DNA of 7,316 bases from JAIYCX01 sp044351785 (GTDB lineage Bacteria; Bdellovibrionota_C; UBA2361; SZUA-149; DAOLCO01): the NCBI GenBank assembly GCA_044351785.1, contig JBILFC010000149.1, positions 1 to 7,316 on the forward strand. The letters are read 5' to 3'. Below, piece after piece: positions 1 to 6,576 of this stretch. A program made the position numbers and the translations under genes. The notes below the pieces were generated by a model. That model saw only the letters and a list, made by a program, of their open reading frames with translations. It ran no database searches and was not told the DNA's origin. Position 1 is the stretch's first letter. Each line of letters begins with the position of its first letter.

Positions 1-356
1 TTCACTTCAGAATCATATAAGATATAAGAAATTTCCTTTGGTGTGAGAGATTGGTATATTGAAACACTTACTGCACCTAGTGACATAATAGCAAGATCAG
101 AAATAATCCATTCGATTCGAGAGTTAGATATGATCCCTACCTTATCACCCTTATGCACTCCCAATTTTTGTAGCCTACTTGCTAACTTCTTAACCATTAC
201 AGCTACAGCAGCCCTGTCTAAAGCAGTTAATTGATCAGCTTTATATGCAGGCTGTTTTAAAAATATAGAATTTTCTAATTTACCACTAAGCGCATAGAAA
301 CACTCAGGTATAGAGTTAGCTTCAATTAATGTCTTTTTTAAGGCTGTTTGATTCAT
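1..356 (-). CDS. Long-chain acyl-CoA synthetase (AMP-binding), N-terminal part, cut by the window edge
   Basis: Reading the minus strand from an ATG at 356 gives 118 residues without a stop, running off the left edge. The segment from about residue 64 (KLGVHKGDKVGIISNSR, then IEWIISDLAIMSLGAVSVSIY) is the typical N-terminal fold of long-chain fatty acid-CoA ligases of the FAA1/FadD15 type in the ANL superfamily. These enzymes activate fatty acids to acyl-adenylates and then acyl-CoA, in the cytoplasm or at the inner membrane. The residues TPKEISYILYDSEV that follow are also typical. The P-loop and AMP-binding motifs would lie beyond the window, so substrate cannot be judged. No other in-frame start lies upstream except a TTG directly before the ATG, and no clear Shine-Dalgarno is visible. 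The gene is divergent from nuoA. Family call is strong; chain-length specificity is unknown. Confidence 0.88.
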   Translation of the reverse strand, partial: MNQTALKKTLIEANSIPECFYALSGKLENSIFLKQPAYKADQLTALDRAAVAVMVKKLASRLQKLGVHKGDKVGIISNSRIEWIISDLAIMSLGAVSVSIYQSLTPKEISYILYDSEV

Positions 357-424
357 CAATTCATCTAATATTTAATAAGTTACAAGCAAGCAAGGTTTTA
401 TTTCTAGGATAATAATATGATGAC

Positions 425-453
425 TTGTCCAACCATTAAGTTCGGGATAAAAT
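425..453 (+). promoter_or_regulatory. Candidate sigma-70 promoter for nuoA
   Basis: TTGTCC (425-430) and TAAAAT (448-453) are separated by exactly 17 bases, matching the -35 consensus at 4 of 6 and the -10 consensus at 5 of 6 positions. Transcription would begin near 460, leaving a leader of about 20 bases before the ATG at 481. Seen by eye only; AT-rich DNA gives many chance -10 matches. Confidence 0.35.
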
Positions 454-480
454 GACGGCTAATTTAACTTGATAAATACT

Positions 481-837
481 ATGCTAGATACATATTCTCC
501 ACTTTTAGTTTTAATGATTCTTGTAGCTGGATTTCTAGTTACTATGCTTACCCTTTCAGCGGTTTTAGGACCTAGAAGACGATCTGAAGTAAAGGATGAT
601 CCTTTTGAGTGTGGAACAGTTGGTACAGGAGATGTCAGTGGTAGACACTCTGTTAAATTTTATTTAGTCGCAATGACTTTTATTGTATTCGACGTTGAAG
701 TTGTATTTCTTTATCCTTGGGCAGTTTCTCTAAGGGAACTTGGGATGTATGGATTTCTAGTAGGTCTTCCATTCATTTTAATCTTAGCTCTTGGACTAGC
801 CTACGAATGGAAGAAAGGTATTTTAGAAGTGAACTAG
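481..837 (+). CDS. nuoA: NADH-quinone oxidoreductase subunit A (complex I ND3-like)
   Basis: This is the small membrane subunit of respiratory complex I, which sits at the junction of the quinone-reducing arm and the proton-pumping arm. The 118 residues carry three hydrophobic helices (about 6-29, 60-79 and 90-109). The family loop motif PFECG is at 41-45 with the conserved Cys44, and KFYLVAMTFIVFDVEVVFLYPW with the buried acidic FDVE motif spans 59-80. The C-terminus AYEWKKGILEVN resembles the Thermus Nqo7 type rather than the E. coli tail. I prefer ATG 481; a TTG at 469 would add four residues but lies only about nine bases from the likely transcription start. No clear Shine-Dalgarno was seen for either. 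nuoA normally opens a nuoA-N operon; here no nuoB follows and the next gene is convergent, so it appears to be a lone copy. Confidence 0.93.
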   Translation: MLDTYSPLLVLMILVAGFLVTMLTLSAVLGPRRRSEVKDDPFECGTVGTGDVSGRHSVKFYLVAMTFIVFDVEVVFLYPWAVSLRELGMYGFLVGLPFILILALGLAYEWKKGILEVN

Positions 838-847
838 TTCACTTCTA
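824..847. terminator. Perfect 24-bp palindrome spanning two convergent stop codons; possible bidirectional terminator
   Basis: The arms (11 bases of T-AGAAGTGAAC plus half of the central TA) match perfectly across 824-847. The stop of nuoA (TAG, 835-837) lies at the centre and the stop of the opposing gene (TAG on the minus strand, 847-845) at one edge. A hairpin here could end transcription from both sides. The T-tract after it is poor on both strands (TTCAAATTT on plus, AAAATACC on minus), so a classical intrinsic terminator is not certain; a protein-binding site is the alternative. Confidence 0.45.
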
Positions 848-1759
848 TTCAAATTTAAATCCAGAAGAGTTATATTTAAATTCTCCGTTCTCATGATCGA
901 ATCCGTCTATTAGGCCATCTCCATCACTATCAGGGTGAAATGGATTTAAATCATACAGAATTTCAAAACTATCTAATAACTGATCACTATCAGAGTCTGA
1001 ATTACTTGGATCTAGTCCCAGTCTAGCTTCTACTTCATCAGCTATCCCATCTCCATCACTATCTGCGCCAATAGAATTAGAATTTTTATCAAGTGGGTCT
1101 GTCACATTGATTAACTCTAGTCCATCGATTATCCCATCTCCATCTGTGTCCTTGTTATTAGGATCAAGATTGTTCTCTTCTTCATAAGAATTAGGCAAAC
1201 CATCAGAGTCAGTATCAAGACTTTGCCTAAAAGCTCTACCGTTTTTTACCCTAAAAAGACCTGTATTAGGAATACTTTGTGGATTGAGTGCATCAAGACC
1301 AGCCGTAACCTCATATCCATCAGAGTATCCATCGCCATCAGTATCTGGATTAGATGTTGAAGTTCCATATGTTGCCTCTAATGTATCGGAAAGTCCATCG
1401 ACATCAGCATCACCGCCACTACTAGGTGAACCAGTGGTACTAGGTGAATCCGAAGCCACTGGAGAAGAAACAAAAAATGAACTAGCTACAGACTCATTTA
1501 GAGATAAAGATGAACTTAGAAAACTTGAAGATGCTATTGCAGAAGAAGTCGGTGTACGAGTAGATGTAGCAGTCGCAGATGCACTTGCTGAAGCGGTAGC
1601 TGATGTAGTGGCGGTAGCAGTTGGGCTAGCCGTTGCCTTAGCACCTCCGAGTACGATATCTTCATCGCACCCCTTAATTTTACTTGCCATACATAAAAGT
1701 GCCAGGATCGTAAAAGTTGCTAGTCTTTTAGAGCTATTTATATCGTTAATTTCAGACAT
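845..1759 (-). CDS. Exported protein with thrombospondin type 3 calcium-binding repeats
   Basis: A 304-residue protein of likely surface or periplasmic location; its precise role is unknown. The N-terminus has basic residues (K11, R12), a hydrophobic core (13-25) and then Cys31 in IKGC, which could be a poor lipobox because Lys at -2 is unusual. Residues 41-115 are a low-complexity Ala/Thr/Ser/Pro linker of the sort seen in cell-surface spacers. After it come seven D-x-D-x-D-G type repeats starting at about 117, 139, 182, 204, 233, 255 and 277, for example DTDGDGYSDGYE and DSDGDGIADEVE. Most are 22 residues apart, the usual unit of thrombospondin type 3 repeats, whose acidic side chains bind calcium. 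The sixth copy (DSDSDQLLDSFE) has lost its glycine. The gene stands alone, divergent from the M16 operon. No catalytic or adhesion domain is visible. The ORF on the opposite strand here is a by-product of the repetitive Ser/Ala/Thr codons. Confidence 0.85.
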   Translation of the reverse strand: MSEINDINSSKRLATFTILALLCMASKIKGCDEDIVLGGAKATASPTATATTSATASASASATATSTRTPTSSAIASSSFLSSSLSLNESVASSFFVSSPVASDSPSTTGSPSSGGDADVDGLSDTLEATYGTSTSNPDTDGDGYSDGYEVTAGLDALNPQSIPNTGLFRVKNGRAFRQSLDTDSDGLPNSYEEENNLDPNNKDTDGDGIIDGLELINVTDPLDKNSNSIGADSDGDGIADEVEARLGLDPSNSDSDSDQLLDSFEILYDLNPFHPDSDGDGLIDGFDHENGEFKYNSSGFKFE

Positions 1760-1799
1760 GATTTAGAGTTAGTTTATACATTTTGATATACCTATGATT

Positions 1800-1810
1800 A
1801 CTATAATAGT
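1800..1810. promoter_or_regulatory. Symmetric -10-like box in the divergent intergenic region
   Basis: ACTATAATAGT is symmetric around its central A. It reads TATAAT on the plus strand toward the M16 operon and TATTAT on the minus strand toward the thrombospondin-repeat gene. Shared, symmetric -10 elements are known in bidirectional bacterial promoters. No good -35 at 16-18 bases was found for either direction (TTGATA at 1783-1788 leaves only 13 bases), and another TATAAT occurs at 1841-1846, so this is weak. Confidence 0.22.
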
Positions 1811-1877
1811 GTAAATGAAGGAACACATAATTAAAGATCATATAATATTTTAATCCTATTTTGATGTTGAAATCATA

Positions 1878-3368
1878 ATGCGCCACTATTTCTCTTTGTT
1901 TCTAATTATTTGTTCGATGTCGATATCAATGCTTTCTAATGCGTCTGCGGAGACACAGCCAGGCAGCTTAAAGAGATTAGAAGAAATTTCCAATAAAGTT
2001 AAAAAATTTACACTAGATAATGGACTTAAGGTTCTATACTTTGAAAGGGCATTGGTTCCAGTGTTTGTTGGAGAAGTTTGGGTAAAAGTTGGTAGCTCAG
2101 ATGAATTGTCAGGGAAAACAGGTGCAGCTCATCTTCTGGAGCATATGGCCTTTAAGGGTACTACCACAATTGGTACAAAAGACTATGCGAAAGAAGAACC
2201 TCTGCTAAAAGAATACAATAAAATATTTGAAGATTACCGAGTCACTAAAAACGCTGGTCTAAAAGTTAAGCTAGAAGAGCTTGAATCTAAATTATCTGAG
2301 TTATGGGTTAATGGAGAATTCACCTCTTTATATCAAAATCACGGTGCAACTGGCCTTAATGCAGGTACTAGTACAGATTATACAATGTACACAGCAGCGC
2401 TACCGAGTACGGAGTTAGAGTTCTGGTTTAGTATGGAGTCTGAACGACTTAAGAATCCTGTCTTTAGACAGTTCTACAAGGAATTGGAAGTTGTTAAAGA
2501 AGAAAGAAGAATGCGCTTCGATGACGTCCCTAGCGGGAAACTTTTAGAATCCATTTTAGCTACATCATACTGGGGACATCCCTATCACAATCTAGTTATT
2601 GGCTGGAAATCCGATTTAGATAGGCTGGGTGTAGATGATGCTAAATATTTGCATCAAACATACTATCGCCCTGATAACATGGTAATAGTCCTCACAGGTG
2701 ATCTTAGAGGTCAAGATATTCTTGCACTCAGTAATAAATACTTCGGATCTATAAAGAATCCAGATACGGCACTTACAAGAAACGAAGTCAGCCCAGCTGT
2801 ACAGAATGGGGAAAGAATTGTACGAGTCAAGTATGATTCAGAGCCAATGATGTTTCTTGGATTCCATGTCCCATCTACACCTCACCCAGATGCCTTAGCT
2901 TTATCTTTGCTTCATGCTGTTTTGGCTGATGGAGAAGCATCAATTTTAGAACGTGAATTAAAGCATAAGAAAAAATTAATCACGTCCATTTTTACTACTG
3001 AATTACCTGGTGAGCGATACGACCCTCTCTTCATAATTGGTGTTACCCCTGCGCCAGGTAAAACTTATGATGAAGTTGAGCAAGCTATATACCAAGAATT
3101 ACAAAATTTAAAAAAATCAGGGATTCCTGATCAAAAGTTTCAAGCGATTAAAAGAAAAACTAAATTTTCTTATCTAGCAGCCTTATCTTCAAATCAAGGA
3201 ATTTCGGATATCATTGCATCCAAAGAACTATTACATGGAGACTGGAAAATCGTATTAAAAGAATACGATATGATTCAGAATGCTACCAAAGAAGAGGTAA
3301 TTGCTTTAATTGACCGCTACTTTGCAAAGAACAAACAAACAAGAGTTGAGATAATTCCAGGGAAATAA
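1878..3368 (+). CDS. Exported M16 zinc metallopeptidase, catalytic subunit
   Basis: A 496-residue pitrilysin-family peptidase expected in the periplasm. A signal peptide is clear: MRH, hydrophobic 4-19, and a likely cut after Ala-Ser-Ala at about 24. The inverted zinc motif HLLEH is at 85-89, with His85 and His89 as ligands and Glu88 as catalytic base. The third ligand is best placed at Glu209 in EVVKEERRMR. The gap between them is about 44 residues longer than usual because of a charged, probably helical insertion at about 104-150. NHGATGLNAGTSTDYTMY (154-171) is the typical substrate-binding strand. The C-terminal M16 domain (from about 230) has Lys362 and Thr369 where a working enzyme needs the Arg and Tyr of the paired domain. 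This suggests it depends on the partner encoded four bases downstream. It is the first gene of a four-gene operon. ATG 1878 fits the signal peptide, but no good Shine-Dalgarno precedes it. The family assignment is firm; substrate is unknown. Confidence 0.93.
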   Translation: MRHYFSLFLIICSMSISMLSNASAETQPGSLKRLEEISNKVKKFTLDNGLKVLYFERALVPVFVGEVWVKVGSSDELSGKTGAAHLLEHMAFKGTTTIGTKDYAKEEPLLKEYNKIFEDYRVTKNAGLKVKLEELESKLSELWVNGEFTSLYQNHGATGLNAGTSTDYTMYTAALPSTELEFWFSMESERLKNPVFRQFYKELEVVKEERRMRFDDVPSGKLLESILATSYWGHPYHNLVIGWKSDLDRLGVDDAKYLHQTYYRPDNMVIVLTGDLRGQDILALSNKYFGSIKNPDTALTRNEVSPAVQNGERIVRVKYDSEPMMFLGFHVPSTPHPDALALSLLHAVLADGEASILERELKHKKKLITSIFTTELPGERYDPLFIIGVTPAPGKTYDEVEQAIYQELQNLKKSGIPDQKFQAIKRKTKFSYLAALSSNQGISDIIASKELLHGDWKIVLKEYDMIQNATKEEVIALIDRYFAKNKQTRVEIIPGK

Positions 3369-3372
3369 TCAC

Positions 3373-4815
3373 ATGAGACATAAAATTATTCTAATCTTAT
3401 TTCTATTAATATCTGGAAGCATATTTAGTTCTTGCAGTAAGAAAACTATATCCCCTCAGGATTTTGCGTCAGAAACCCCGCAATTTGTAAAACCAAAAAC
3501 AAATGAATGGACTTATTCAAACGGACTAAAAATTGTTCATTTTTATTATCCTGAACTACCTCTGGTAAATATTTCATATCTATCCAAGAATGGGCGCCTA
3601 TTTAACGCTGAGATTAGTGATGGTGTGAAATCTGCGACAATTTCTTTACTTAAAGATGGTGGCGTTGGAAATTATCCCCCAGATACTCTAGATGAGAAAC
3701 TCGATAGTCTCGCTACAAATATCGGGGTAGGCCAGGATAGTAATTCTACGGTTATAGAGATGAGTTGTTTAAGTGAAGATGTAAATGAAGCATTCAGCAT
3801 TTTTACTGATGTAATTTTCAGACCACGCTTTGATCAGACGCGTTTTAACTTATGGCGTGACCTTGTTTCAGATGGCATCAATAGGAGAAAGGACAGTAAA
3901 GAGACATTAGCTGAATTGAGTTTTTCTAATATTATTTTTGATGGGAAAGCACCTTGGTATTCTCCTATCACAAAAGCAGATCTAGCTAAGATTAATATAA
4001 ATAGTTTAAAACAATATCATAATACATTATTTAACCCCCAGAATAGTATCTTGTATTTTGTGGGTGCGATTACTGAAACAGAAATTAAAGATTTGGTTGA
4101 AAAGGAATTTAAAAATTGGAAAACGAATAGTTCTATTATCACTGAAGATATTCCCGTACCGAAGTCAATGGATGCTGGTATTTATATTCTCAACTCAGAC
4201 TTTGAACAGACTGAAGTCCTGTTAGGATTCTCTACTCCTAAAAATAACGAAATTAATCCATATCATCAGGCACTTTTTAATAAGGCATTTGGGCAGGGAA
4301 GCTTTTCAAGTGTATTATTTCAGGAAATTAGAGATAATCTAGGGCTTGCTTATGACATCTCTGGTGGATTTGATGTTGATAAGAATATGGAGATGTTTAA
4401 AGTTTCCTTAGGTACTAAATCAGAACAATCAATAAAAGCCATTGAAGAAGTTCTTAAACTACTAGGTAAATTAAAATCAGACGGCATTTCAGCAAGTTTT
4501 ATTGATAAAGCGAGACTATCAGCCCTTCAGACTTACATCTTTAAATTTTCTGAACCTGATGCGCTAGCTAAGAGAGATACTTTAATTGAGTTATATGGTT
4601 TACCAAGTGATTGGGATACCCAGTATCAATCTAAAATTTCTAAAACTACAGAAGCTGATATTAAGGAATTTTCCAAGAAATTTCTTCGAGTAGATGATTT
4701 AAGAATTGTCGTAATAGGTAAAGTAAGTTCAAAGGAAGTTAAGGAACATTTTCCTAATTTTAAAGTTTGTGATTTAGAGTTTAAAGAACTCCCAAGTATC
4801 AAAGGATGTTTATGA
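3373..4815 (+). CDS. M16 family partner subunit, zinc-less, predicted lipoprotein
   Basis: A 480-residue M16 protein that lacks the zinc site. Aligning by eye, the HLLEH position reads SATIS (87-91). The N-terminus (MRHK, hydrophobic 5-18, then FSSC with Cys21) is a likely lipoprotein signal, so the mature protein should be lipid-anchored in the inner or outer membrane. Two M16 domains are visible: about 44-235 (WTYSNGLKIVHFY onward) and about 268-465. The second contains EIRDNLGLAYDI, with Arg320 and Tyr327 seven residues apart. These match the Arg/Tyr pair that the M16 C-terminal domain contributes to the active site (Arg824/Tyr831 in insulysin). The partner subunit upstream lacks this pair, so the two proteins probably form one heterodimer, as in the Sphingomonas SPH2681/SPH2682 enzyme. 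Only four bases separate the genes, and AGGGAA (3359-3364) serves as ribosome binding site eight bases before the ATG. Confidence 0.92.
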   Translation: MRHKIILILFLLISGSIFSSCSKKTISPQDFASETPQFVKPKTNEWTYSNGLKIVHFYYPELPLVNISYLSKNGRLFNAEISDGVKSATISLLKDGGVGNYPPDTLDEKLDSLATNIGVGQDSNSTVIEMSCLSEDVNEAFSIFTDVIFRPRFDQTRFNLWRDLVSDGINRRKDSKETLAELSFSNIIFDGKAPWYSPITKADLAKININSLKQYHNTLFNPQNSILYFVGAITETEIKDLVEKEFKNWKTNSSIITEDIPVPKSMDAGIYILNSDFEQTEVLLGFSTPKNNEINPYHQALFNKAFGQGSFSSVLFQEIRDNLGLAYDISGGFDVDKNMEMFKVSLGTKSEQSIKAIEEVLKLLGKLKSDGISASFIDKARLSALQTYIFKFSEPDALAKRDTLIELYGLPSDWDTQYQSKISKTTEADIKEFSKKFLRVDDLRIVVIGKVSSKEVKEHFPNFKVCDLEFKELPSIKGCL

Positions 4816-5504
4816 TTAGGTATACTTATTTTTTATCTTATTTACTGCTTGCATCATGTGTGGCAGGGCCTCAGGCTGGGCCAGATAAACAAGGGTATGG
4901 ACTTGTTTCAGGTGCCTTAATTGGTGGAGCTTCCGGGGTTATCACGGGTGCTCAGTTAGGTGTCGCAACAGGTCCTGGTGCATTTATTGGGGCTGGATTA
5001 GGGGGCCTATGGGGCAGTCTAAAAGGGTTAGGATTGGATATTCTGGAGGAAGAGGATTTAAGATTACTAGAAACTCTAAGCGAGAATGAAGATGATGTCT
5101 GGGCGCAATATGCATTCTTAGAGCATTTAGAAAGAAAGAATGATTTATTTCCTTCAAGAGATATTTTCCCCGCGGATAGTTTTTTTAAAGGCGATACTGT
5201 AGATCTTTCACAAGAAGGAGAAATTTTAACAAAGTATTTGGCAAGAAAGGTATTTTGTCAGAACTCTCACTCTCGAATACAGATTACCACTTATATACAA
5301 ACTAAAGATTCAGCTTCTCCATTTACAAAACATATTACGAAGAAGCGCTCTGAGGCATTGGCCTTGGCATTATCCTTAAATGGTATAGAACCAAGAAGAG
5401 TAGTCATTCAGACAGTCTCTATAAGTTCGCCTCTAGTGGATGATAAGTATGATTCATATCATCGCTACTCCCAAGCGGTAGAATTTGCCTTGATGGACAT
5501 ATAG
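4812..5504 (+). CDS. Glycine-zipper lipoprotein with divergent OmpA-like C-terminal domain
   Basis: A 230-residue predicted lipoprotein. I chose ATG 4812 over 4806 because it overlaps the previous stop as ATGA and has AAAGGA five to six bases upstream. The signal ends in a classical lipobox, LASC, with Cys16. Residues 28-76 are a glycine zipper (GYGLVSGALIGGASG, then GPGAFIGAGLGGLWG), a motif that inserts into or packs against membranes. Residues about 123-228 follow the OmpA/Pal pattern: a DLSQEGEILTKYLA helix, a RIQITTYIQTKD strand, KKRSEALALALSLNGI, and a final YSQAVEFAL where typical members have NRRVEF. Arg179 matches the peptidoglycan-binding arginine of that family. The matching aspartate is not clearly kept (Thr164, or Asp166 out of register). 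It probably links the outer membrane and cell wall, but binding is uncertain. Overlap with the M16 partner gene implies translational coupling. Confidence 0.82.
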   Translation: MIRYTYFLSYLLLASCVAGPQAGPDKQGYGLVSGALIGGASGVITGAQLGVATGPGAFIGAGLGGLWGSLKGLGLDILEEEDLRLLETLSENEDDVWAQYAFLEHLERKNDLFPSRDIFPADSFFKGDTVDLSQEGEILTKYLARKVFCQNSHSRIQITTYIQTKDSASPFTKHITKKRSEALALALSLNGIEPRRVVIQTVSISSPLVDDKYDSYHRYSQAVEFALMDI

Positions 5505-5507
5505 TTT

Positions 5508-6059
5508 ATGCTCCGTAACTGGCTAATCCTAGTAAATGATGAAGATCTAGCCGCGCTAATCGAAGAAAATTCAAGTTATACAGCATTTAAAACATTAAAA
5601 GAAATACGTGTTTCACTTTTATCGGGTAAGCATACTGGAGTAGTAGTACTATCAGTTCTTAGTACTGATAAAGATAGTTTTAGTGGATTTATTTCTGGTC
5701 TCAGAAATCATCCTTCACTTTCTAATGTACAAGTAATTATTATTGATTCGCTAAAATCTCTTTTTTCTGAAGATGAGGGTATCGGCATAAAGTTTTGCAC
5801 GCAAGACCAGATTAGTAAGCTCATAGATTGTCCTTTAGTAAAATCTGAAAGAAAAGATAATCTAGAAGCAGATAATCTACCGCCCATTTCATTTAAAGAA
5901 GAAGAACCATATCCAGACAACATAGAACTCCTTAAACACCTCAGCGCTAAGACTATCGCTGAAATGATAGAAGAGAAAGTAATATCAAAGAGTAGACAAG
6001 AGGTTTTAGAAATTTTTCTACTAAAGATCAAAGAAAATCAATTGAATTCTTCCCTGTAA
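5508..6059 (+). CDS. Small cytoplasmic protein, possibly a degenerate receiver-domain protein
   Basis: A 183-residue protein with no signal peptide or membrane segment, three bases after the lipoprotein gene and last in the operon. I do not recognise a named family. Its first 85 residues alternate strands and helices like a response-regulator receiver. WLILVNDEDLAALIEE resembles the first strand plus acidic pocket, and GVVVLSVLS (44-52) resembles the phosphoacceptor strand but with Ser49 in place of Asp. FSGFISGLRNHPSLSNVQVIIID (58-80) resembles the next helix and strand. If correct, it could not be phosphorylated in the normal way and would act as a fixed-state binding module. Residues 110-135 are charged linker, and 138-178 are predicted helical (IELLKHLSAKTIAEMIEEKV onward). 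No output domain is recognisable. The ribosome binding site is weak, so translation is likely coupled to the gene upstream. Confidence 0.75.
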   Translation: MLRNWLILVNDEDLAALIEENSSYTAFKTLKEIRVSLLSGKHTGVVVLSVLSTDKDSFSGFISGLRNHPSLSNVQVIIIDSLKSLFSEDEGIGIKFCTQDQISKLIDCPLVKSERKDNLEADNLPPISFKEEEPYPDNIELLKHLSAKTIAEMIEEKVISKSRQEVLEIFLLKIKENQLNSSL

Positions 6060-6087
6060 CCAAGTCACAAGAAGAAAAAACAAATTG

Positions 6088-6576
6088 CTAATGATTGTTA
6101 AATAAGGAAACAAATTTTTTATGTTTAAAAATAAATAACAATGAAAAAACTAGCAAACTAAAGCTAGAAATGAATTGTGCTCTTACTGCACTACTAGAAT
6201 TCCAAATGTCCGATGTTGACAAATCAAAGTTAGAAGCTAGAATTAAATCAATAAAACTTATTACACTAGATCCGGCAGTGGGTAAAAGGTATATGCCTAA
6301 AATAAAGATCCCTGCCGATAAAATATTTTCTGTAGATATTTTTGTTGCTTCTGTTTTTGATAATTCAACAGAATTATCAATGAACCTGGCAAGAAACGGT
6401 GCGCCAAACCAAAGAATTAATGGAGTAGAGAGTATAAATAAAACGCTATATAAATATACTTCCCAGCTTAAATCATAACGATTTGATACGAAGATATGAG
6501 AAGAGTTTGAATAATCTTGCACAAAGCAATAAATTGAAAGAAGGCGGATTAGAGATGCAACTAAAGATTTATTCAT
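6088..6576 (-). CDS. Four-helix membrane protein of unknown function
   Basis: A 162-residue integral membrane protein that I cannot name. Hydrophobic helices lie at about 4-21, 39-62, 85-110 and 134-152. The first and third pairs look alike: SLVASLIRLLSIYCF beside NILSAGIFILGIYLL, each followed by a more hydrophobic helix ending in basic or aromatic residues. This suggests an internal duplication of a two-helix unit. The minus-strand reading is preferred over the 127-codon plus-strand ORF it covers because it gives convincing membrane segments and has AGAGGA three bases before its ATG. The C-terminus (KHKKFVSLFNNH) is basic and probably cytoplasmic. It is convergent with the M16 operon, 28 bases apart, and no functional link is visible. 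Confidence 0.7.
   Translation of the reverse strand: MNKSLVASLIRLLSIYCFVQDYSNSSHIFVSNRYDLSWEVYLYSVLFILSTPLILWFGAPFLARFIDNSVELSKTEATKISTENILSAGIFILGIYLLPTAGSSVISFIDLILASNFDLSTSDIWNSSSAVRAQFISSFSLLVFSLLFIFKHKKFVSLFNNH

Noticed and set aside
43..234. 63-codon plus-strand ORF
   Set aside because: It lies antisense to the clearly recognisable acyl-CoA synthetase reading frame.
383..394. Three tandem CAAG-like units
   Set aside because: Too short to be a meaningful repeat or phase-variable tract in an intergenic region.
452..472. Six-codon leader peptide (ATG ACG GCT AAT TTA ACT TGA) before nuoA
   Set aside because: The likely transcription start lies downstream of this ATG and there is no ribosome binding site; probably chance.
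1284..1766. 160-codon plus-strand ORF opposite the thrombospondin-repeat gene
   Set aside because: It is rich in Val/Ala/Ser because it reads the antisense of Ala/Thr/Ser codon runs, has no recognisable domain, and the minus strand gives clear calcium-binding repeats and a signal sequence.
5708..6031. 107-codon minus-strand ORF
   Set aside because: It lies antisense within the last operon gene, Ser/Leu-rich from reverse reading of acidic and lysine codons, with no family features.
6047..6087. TTCTTC/GAAGAA inverted repeat and a T-run between the convergent genes, considered as a terminator
   Set aside because: The stem is only six bases with an 18-base loop and is A/T-heavy. The T-run on the minus strand comes before, not after, the hairpin, and the plus strand has A residues after it.
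6095..6478. 127-codon plus-strand ORF
   Set aside because: The opposite strand encodes coherent membrane helices and has a good ribosome binding site; this ORF shows no family features and no Shine-Dalgarno.
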